Assembly (NCBI RefSeq): GCF_014649015.1
Contig: NZ_BMSF01000001.1
Span: 682,001 to 746,000 of the forward strand
Direction of reading: 5' to 3'
DNA from: Streptomyces narbonensis
GTDB taxonomy: Bacteria; Actinomycetota; Actinomycetes; Streptomycetales; Streptomycetaceae
Length of the DNA stretch: 64,000 nt
Part shown: one piece after another, positions 60,924 through 64,000 of the stretch
Layout: each line of letters begins with the position of its first letter
Position numbering within the stretch: position 1 is the stretch's first letter
Made by a program: the position numbers and the translations under genes
Notes under the pieces: model-generated
What the model was told of the DNA's origin: nothing
Databases searched by the model: none
Seen by the model: the letters and a program-made list of their open reading frames with translations, nothing else

Positions 60924-61412
60924 ATGACGCAGCAGTTCACCGACCGCCAGGGCCGGGCCGTGGTGCTCGAGGAGATCACGGAGGGCAACTGGCGCGATGT
61001 CGCCGACGTGGCGCCCGCCGACGAGCAGCGCCGGTACGTGGCCGCGCTCGCGGCGCGCTACCTCCTGCTCTCCCAGCGCGGCGACGTGTGGACGTCCCTC
61101 GGCGTCCGCGCCGGTGACACCGTCGTGGGCCACGTCATGTGGGCGTACGACGACGGGGACGGCACCCACTGGATCGGCGGCATGGTGGTGAGCGCGGCCG
61201 AGCAGGGCAAGGGAGTGGGCCGCGCCACCCTGGGCGCCGTGATCGAGCGCCTGTCGGATCTGCCGGACTGCCGGCAGATCCGACTCTCCTGCCACCCGGA
61301 CAACACCTCCGCCGCCGGCCTCTACGCCTCGTTCGGCTTCCAGCCGACCGGGGGCCTCGAGGACGAGGAGATCGTGATGGCGCTTCCGGTCGGCCAGGAC
61401 GACGGTGCCTAG
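60924..61412 (+). CDS. GNAT family N-acetyltransferase
   Basis: 162 residues from ATG 60924, with GGGGA upstream. Motif A is GMVVSAAEQGKGVGRATLGA, then LSCHPDNTSAAGLYASFGFQ. The substrate is unknown. Its stop overlaps the convergent methyltransferase by 4 bp. Confidence 0.87.
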   Translation: MTQQFTDRQGRAVVLEEITEGNWRDVADVAPADEQRRYVAALAARYLLLSQRGDVWTSLGVRAGDTVVGHVMWAYDDGDGTHWIGGMVVSAAEQGKGVGRATLGAVIERLSDLPDCRQIRLSCHPDNTSAAGLYASFGFQPTGGLEDEEIVMALPVGQDDGA

Positions 61413-62089
61413 CCGACGACGCGGGCCAGCAGCAGGCCGTCGTGGCCCTTCGTGCCGACCGTCTGGAACGCGGTGGCGTCCAGGCGCGGTTCGCGGGACA
61501 CGAGTTCGAACATCTCGCGCGTGCCCGTGATCGCCGGGTCGTCGGGGTGCGCGGTGGCGACCTTCCCGCCGCGCACCACGTTGTCGACGATGATCAGCGT
61601 GCCCGGGCGGGACAGCTTCAGCGCCCATTCCACGTACCGCGGGTTGTTGACCTTGTCGGCGTCCACGAAGACCAGGTCGAAGGGGCCCGCGCCCTCCTCC
61701 TCCAGGCGCGGCAGGGTGTCCAGGGCCGCGCCCGTGCGGACCTCGACGAGCTTGTCGAGACCCGCGCGGGCGAGGTTGGCGCGGGCGACGTCCGCATGGG
61801 CGGGGTCGTACTCCAGGGTGATGAGCCGGCCGTCGGCGGGCAGGGCGCGGGCGAGCCAGATCGTGCTGTAGCCGCCGAGGGTGCCGATCTCCAGGATGTT
61901 CCGGGCGCCCAGCGTCACGGCGAGCAGGTGCAGCAGCTTGCCCTGGTTCGGGGCGACCGCGATCTCGGGCAGGCCGGCCGCCGTGGACGCGGCGAGCGCG
62001 CCGGTCAGCGCCTCGTCCGCCGGGGCGAGCAGCTCGGTGATGTAGCGGTCCACATCACCCCATTCGGGGTTTACCTGAGGGTTCGTCAT
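61409..62089 (-). CDS. O-methyltransferase (class I, SAM-dependent)
   Basis: 226 residues from ATG 62089. The SAM motif is ILEIGTLGGYSTIWLARAL, with LVFVDADKVNNPRY and IIVDNVVRGGKV as the metal-binding and substrate motifs of the caffeoyl-CoA/catechol O-methyltransferase type. Its start overlaps the stop of the DUF2330 gene, suggesting co-translation. Confidence 0.9.
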   Translation of the reverse strand: MTNPQVNPEWGDVDRYITELLAPADEALTGALAASTAAGLPEIAVAPNQGKLLHLLAVTLGARNILEIGTLGGYSTIWLARALPADGRLITLEYDPAHADVARANLARAGLDKLVEVRTGAALDTLPRLEEEGAGPFDLVFVDADKVNNPRYVEWALKLSRPGTLIIVDNVVRGGKVATAHPDDPAITGTREMFELVSREPRLDATAFQTVGTKGHDGLLLARVVG

Positions 62090-63255
62090 GCGGTCGAACG
62101 TACACCTGGGGCGGGCTGGGAGCGGCGCCTCGACGCCCGTACGGCGAGGAGCGTCGCCGCCGCCGCGAGCAGTGCGCCGCCGCCGACCGTCACCAGCCAG
62201 GCCGGGACGTCGTCACCGATCGTCAACAGGCGGTCGTTGTAGACGACTTCGCGGTACGGGGTGTCGGAAACCGCGCGGAGGCGGTGGTCGTCGTCGATGC
62301 GGTCCGGGTGGGGGAACTCCTGTTCCAGGGCGGTCAGATGGACCGGTACGCCGCCGGTGAGCCCAGTGACGGCGGCGCTCTCGTCGCCGTCGATCCGGCC
62401 CGCGAAGGTCACCTCGGGGCGGTCGCCGCCGATGGGGGAGCGGGGCTCCATCCGGTGGTCGGCGAGGACGTACAGGCCGAGCGTCTGCGGTGTCCGCGCG
62501 AGCCGGGACAGCCGCATGGGATAGACGAGTTCGGGGGAGGCGAAGCTGATCCGCAGCGGGGACAGCTTGCCCTGGAGGGACGCGCCCTTCTCCTGCGGGG
62601 CGAGACGGACGGCGACGTACTCCCACCTCCGGTCCACATACGGCCGGAGCGCGCCGGGGAGCCGTTCGGGCAGCTCGAAGCCGTTGGCGTGCAGCCAGTC
62701 GCCGAGCGCGGCGGGGTCGGTGGCGGTCAGCCGGGCCACGTCGAAGGGGCCGAGCCGCTCGCGGCCCACGACGCCGACGCCGGAGCCCGCGCCGGGCGGG
62801 GCGGCGCCGGCCGCGCCGTCGCCGTACGAGCTGTCGAAGGGCCAGTCGCCCTCGCGCGGCCAGAAGTAGTGCCGGTCGCGTTCTTCGGGCGCGGTGAGCG
62901 ATTCGAGCGCGTCGAAGAGGGCAGGGTCGCCGAGGGTGACCTCGGCGCGGCTCGGTACCGGCATGATCCAGGCGGCCCGCCTGGCGTTCCCGTGGACGTT
63001 GAAGCGCATGACGATGGTCTCGGTGCGCCCGTCCCAGCGGACGGCCGACTCCTCCCGGTCGACGCCGATGCGCTCGGAGCTGTCCGGGATCATCGCGCCG
63101 CAGCCGCAGGCGTACGCCGGTGCGACGAGCGAGCCGATCTGGAGCGCGAGCAGCGCGACGAGCGTCGTCAGGATTCTGGTGGCCGGATTGCTTCCGTGTG
63201 TCCCCCGCATGTGGGGTCGGACGCGGCCGGAGACGTTCCGGTTCCGGCCGGTCAC
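62086..63255 (-). CDS. DUF2330 membrane protein
   Basis: Up to 389 residues from GTG 63255 (ATG 63210 is an alternative with a shorter lead). A signal helix ends near VAPAYACGCGAM, with a CGC motif that opens the mature DUF2330 domain. A second helix (about 351-373) near the C-terminus anchors it, with a basic cytoplasmic tail. The function is unknown. Confidence 0.84.
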   Translation of the reverse strand: MTGRNRNVSGRVRPHMRGTHGSNPATRILTTLVALLALQIGSLVAPAYACGCGAMIPDSSERIGVDREESAVRWDGRTETIVMRFNVHGNARRAAWIMPVPSRAEVTLGDPALFDALESLTAPEERDRHYFWPREGDWPFDSSYGDGAAGAAPPGAGSGVGVVGRERLGPFDVARLTATDPAALGDWLHANGFELPERLPGALRPYVDRRWEYVAVRLAPQEKGASLQGKLSPLRISFASPELVYPMRLSRLARTPQTLGLYVLADHRMEPRSPIGGDRPEVTFAGRIDGDESAAVTGLTGGVPVHLTALEQEFPHPDRIDDDHRLRAVSDTPYREVVYNDRLLTIGDDVPAWLVTVGGGALLAAAATLLAVRASRRRSQPAPGVRSTA

Positions 63256-63279
63256 CGTTCCTCGGCGGGGTCCTGCCGA

Positions 63280-64000
63280 TCAGGCCGACGTGCGGACCCT
63301 GAGTTCCTTCACCCCGTTCAGCCAGGCGGCCCGCAGCCGGCGCGGTTCGCCCACGAGCGTGAGGTCGGGCAGGACGTCCGCGATCGCGTTGAAGATCAGC
63401 TCGATCTCCTTGATGGCGAGGGACTTGCCGAGGCAGAAGTGCGGTCCGCCGCCGCCGAAGCCGAGGTGGGGATTCGGGTCGCGGGTGATGTCGAAGCGCT
63501 CGGGGTCGGTGAAGACCTCGGGGTCGTTGTTGGCGGAGGAGTAGAAGATGCCGACGCGGTCGCCCGCGCGGATCTTCTGCCCGCCGATCTCGGTGTCCTG
63601 CGTCGCGGTCCGCTGGAAGGAGACCACGGGTGTCGCCCAGCGGACGATCTCCTCGGCGGCGGTCGCCGGCCGCTCCCGCTTGAAGAGTTCCCACTGGTCG
63701 GGGTGGGTGAGGAAGGCGTGCATGCCGTGGCTGATGGCGTTGCGCGTGGTCTCGTTGCCGGCGACGGCGAGGAGGAGGACGAAGAGGCCGAACTCGTCGG
63801 AGGAGAGGTTGCCCTGGCCCTCGGCGGCGACGAGCTGGCTCACGATGTCGGCGGCCGGGCATTCCTTGCGGGCGGCGGCCATGGTCATCGCGTAGCCGAT
63901 GAGTTCCATGGCGGCCTCGGCGCCGACCTCTTCGGTGATGGCGTACTCGGGATCGTCGTAGGCGATCATCTTGTTCGACCAGTCGAAGATCCGGGAGCGG
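63280..64000 (-). CDS. Cytochrome P450 (partial, 5' end outside window)
   Basis: The frame is open to the right edge, giving the last 239 residues or so. The I-helix AGNETTRN, the K-helix EEIVR (ExxR) and the heme loop FGGGGPHFCLGKSLA with the Cys ligand are all present. The GGGGPHFCLG and AGNETTRNAISHGM patterns resemble the CYP124/125/142 group, which acts on sterols or branched lipids; the exact family is not provable here. Confidence 0.93.
   Translation of the reverse strand, partial: RSRIFDWSNKMIAYDDPEYAITEEVGAEAAMELIGYAMTMAAARKECPAADIVSQLVAAEGQGNLSSDEFGLFVLLLAVAGNETTRNAISHGMHAFLTHPDQWELFKRERPATAAEEIVRWATPVVSFQRTATQDTEIGGQKIRAGDRVGIFYSSANNDPEVFTDPERFDITRDPNPHLGFGGGGPHFCLGKSLAIKEIELIFNAIADVLPDLTLVGEPRRLRAAWLNGVKELRVRTSA

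Overview
The window reads as chromosomal DNA of a Streptomyces or close relative. Base composition is very GC-rich, third codon positions are almost all G or C, GTG and TTG starts are common, and several genes have no Shine-Dalgarno but a TANNNT hexamer 6-7 nt upstream of the start. The gene content also fits: DUF3145, a FasR-type regulator next to fabD-fabH-acpP-fabF, homodimeric aceE, DUF3052, DUF475/TerC and several TerD proteins. From memory the 1-43 kb part resembles the SCO2367-SCO2391 neighbourhood of S. coelicolor, but no alignment was run.

Layout. 1-9 kb: a cut SGNH lipoprotein, DUF3145, a beta-propeller membrane protein, the minus-strand type II fatty acid operon (fabD-fabH-acpP-fabF) with its activator gene fasR, and a pirin. 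9-16 kb: envelope genes, comprising an L,D-transpeptidase lipoprotein, a FemX-like peptidoglycan branching enzyme, the lipid II flippase murJ, and a response regulator-histidine kinase-lipoprotein operon built like a small MtrAB-LpqB. 16-28.5 kb: serine hydrolase, MerR plus aldo/keto reductase, acyltransferase plus DUF1023 hydrolase next to a NarL/DesK-type two-component pair, a DUF4429/SHOCT gene with a long 25-bp repeat array, a second DUF1023 hydrolase, and a TetR/MFS drug-efflux pair. 28.5-34 kb: secreted I36 inhibitor, K+ channel, aceE, DUF3052 and an AhpE-type peroxiredoxin. 34-43.5 kb: a tellurium-resistance (Ter) locus with two TerD proteins, TerC/DUF475, a TerA-like protein, an extended TerD, and a metabolite module of HpcH/HpaI lyase, a PRTase-TRSP protein fused to a PRTase-PELOTA protein, and a HAD phosphatase. 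43.5-64 kb: mixed accessory and housekeeping genes, including tRNA-Val(TAC), several secreted proteins, a MITE with CTAG target duplications, a truncated HAD gene, an M23 peptidase and a cytochrome P450 cut by the right edge.

The most notable points are: (i) the Ter locus and its unusual fusion, joined by a 21-bp repeat with an intact internal ribosome site; (ii) a palindromic element inserted in frame in fabH; (iii) short tandem arrays anchored on stop codons at five minus-strand gene ends; (iv) three ATACC-NN-GGTAT sites around the NarL-type system; and (v) a TetR palindrome lying exactly in the spacer of a leaderless promoter.

All identifications come from reading translated motifs; no database search was run.
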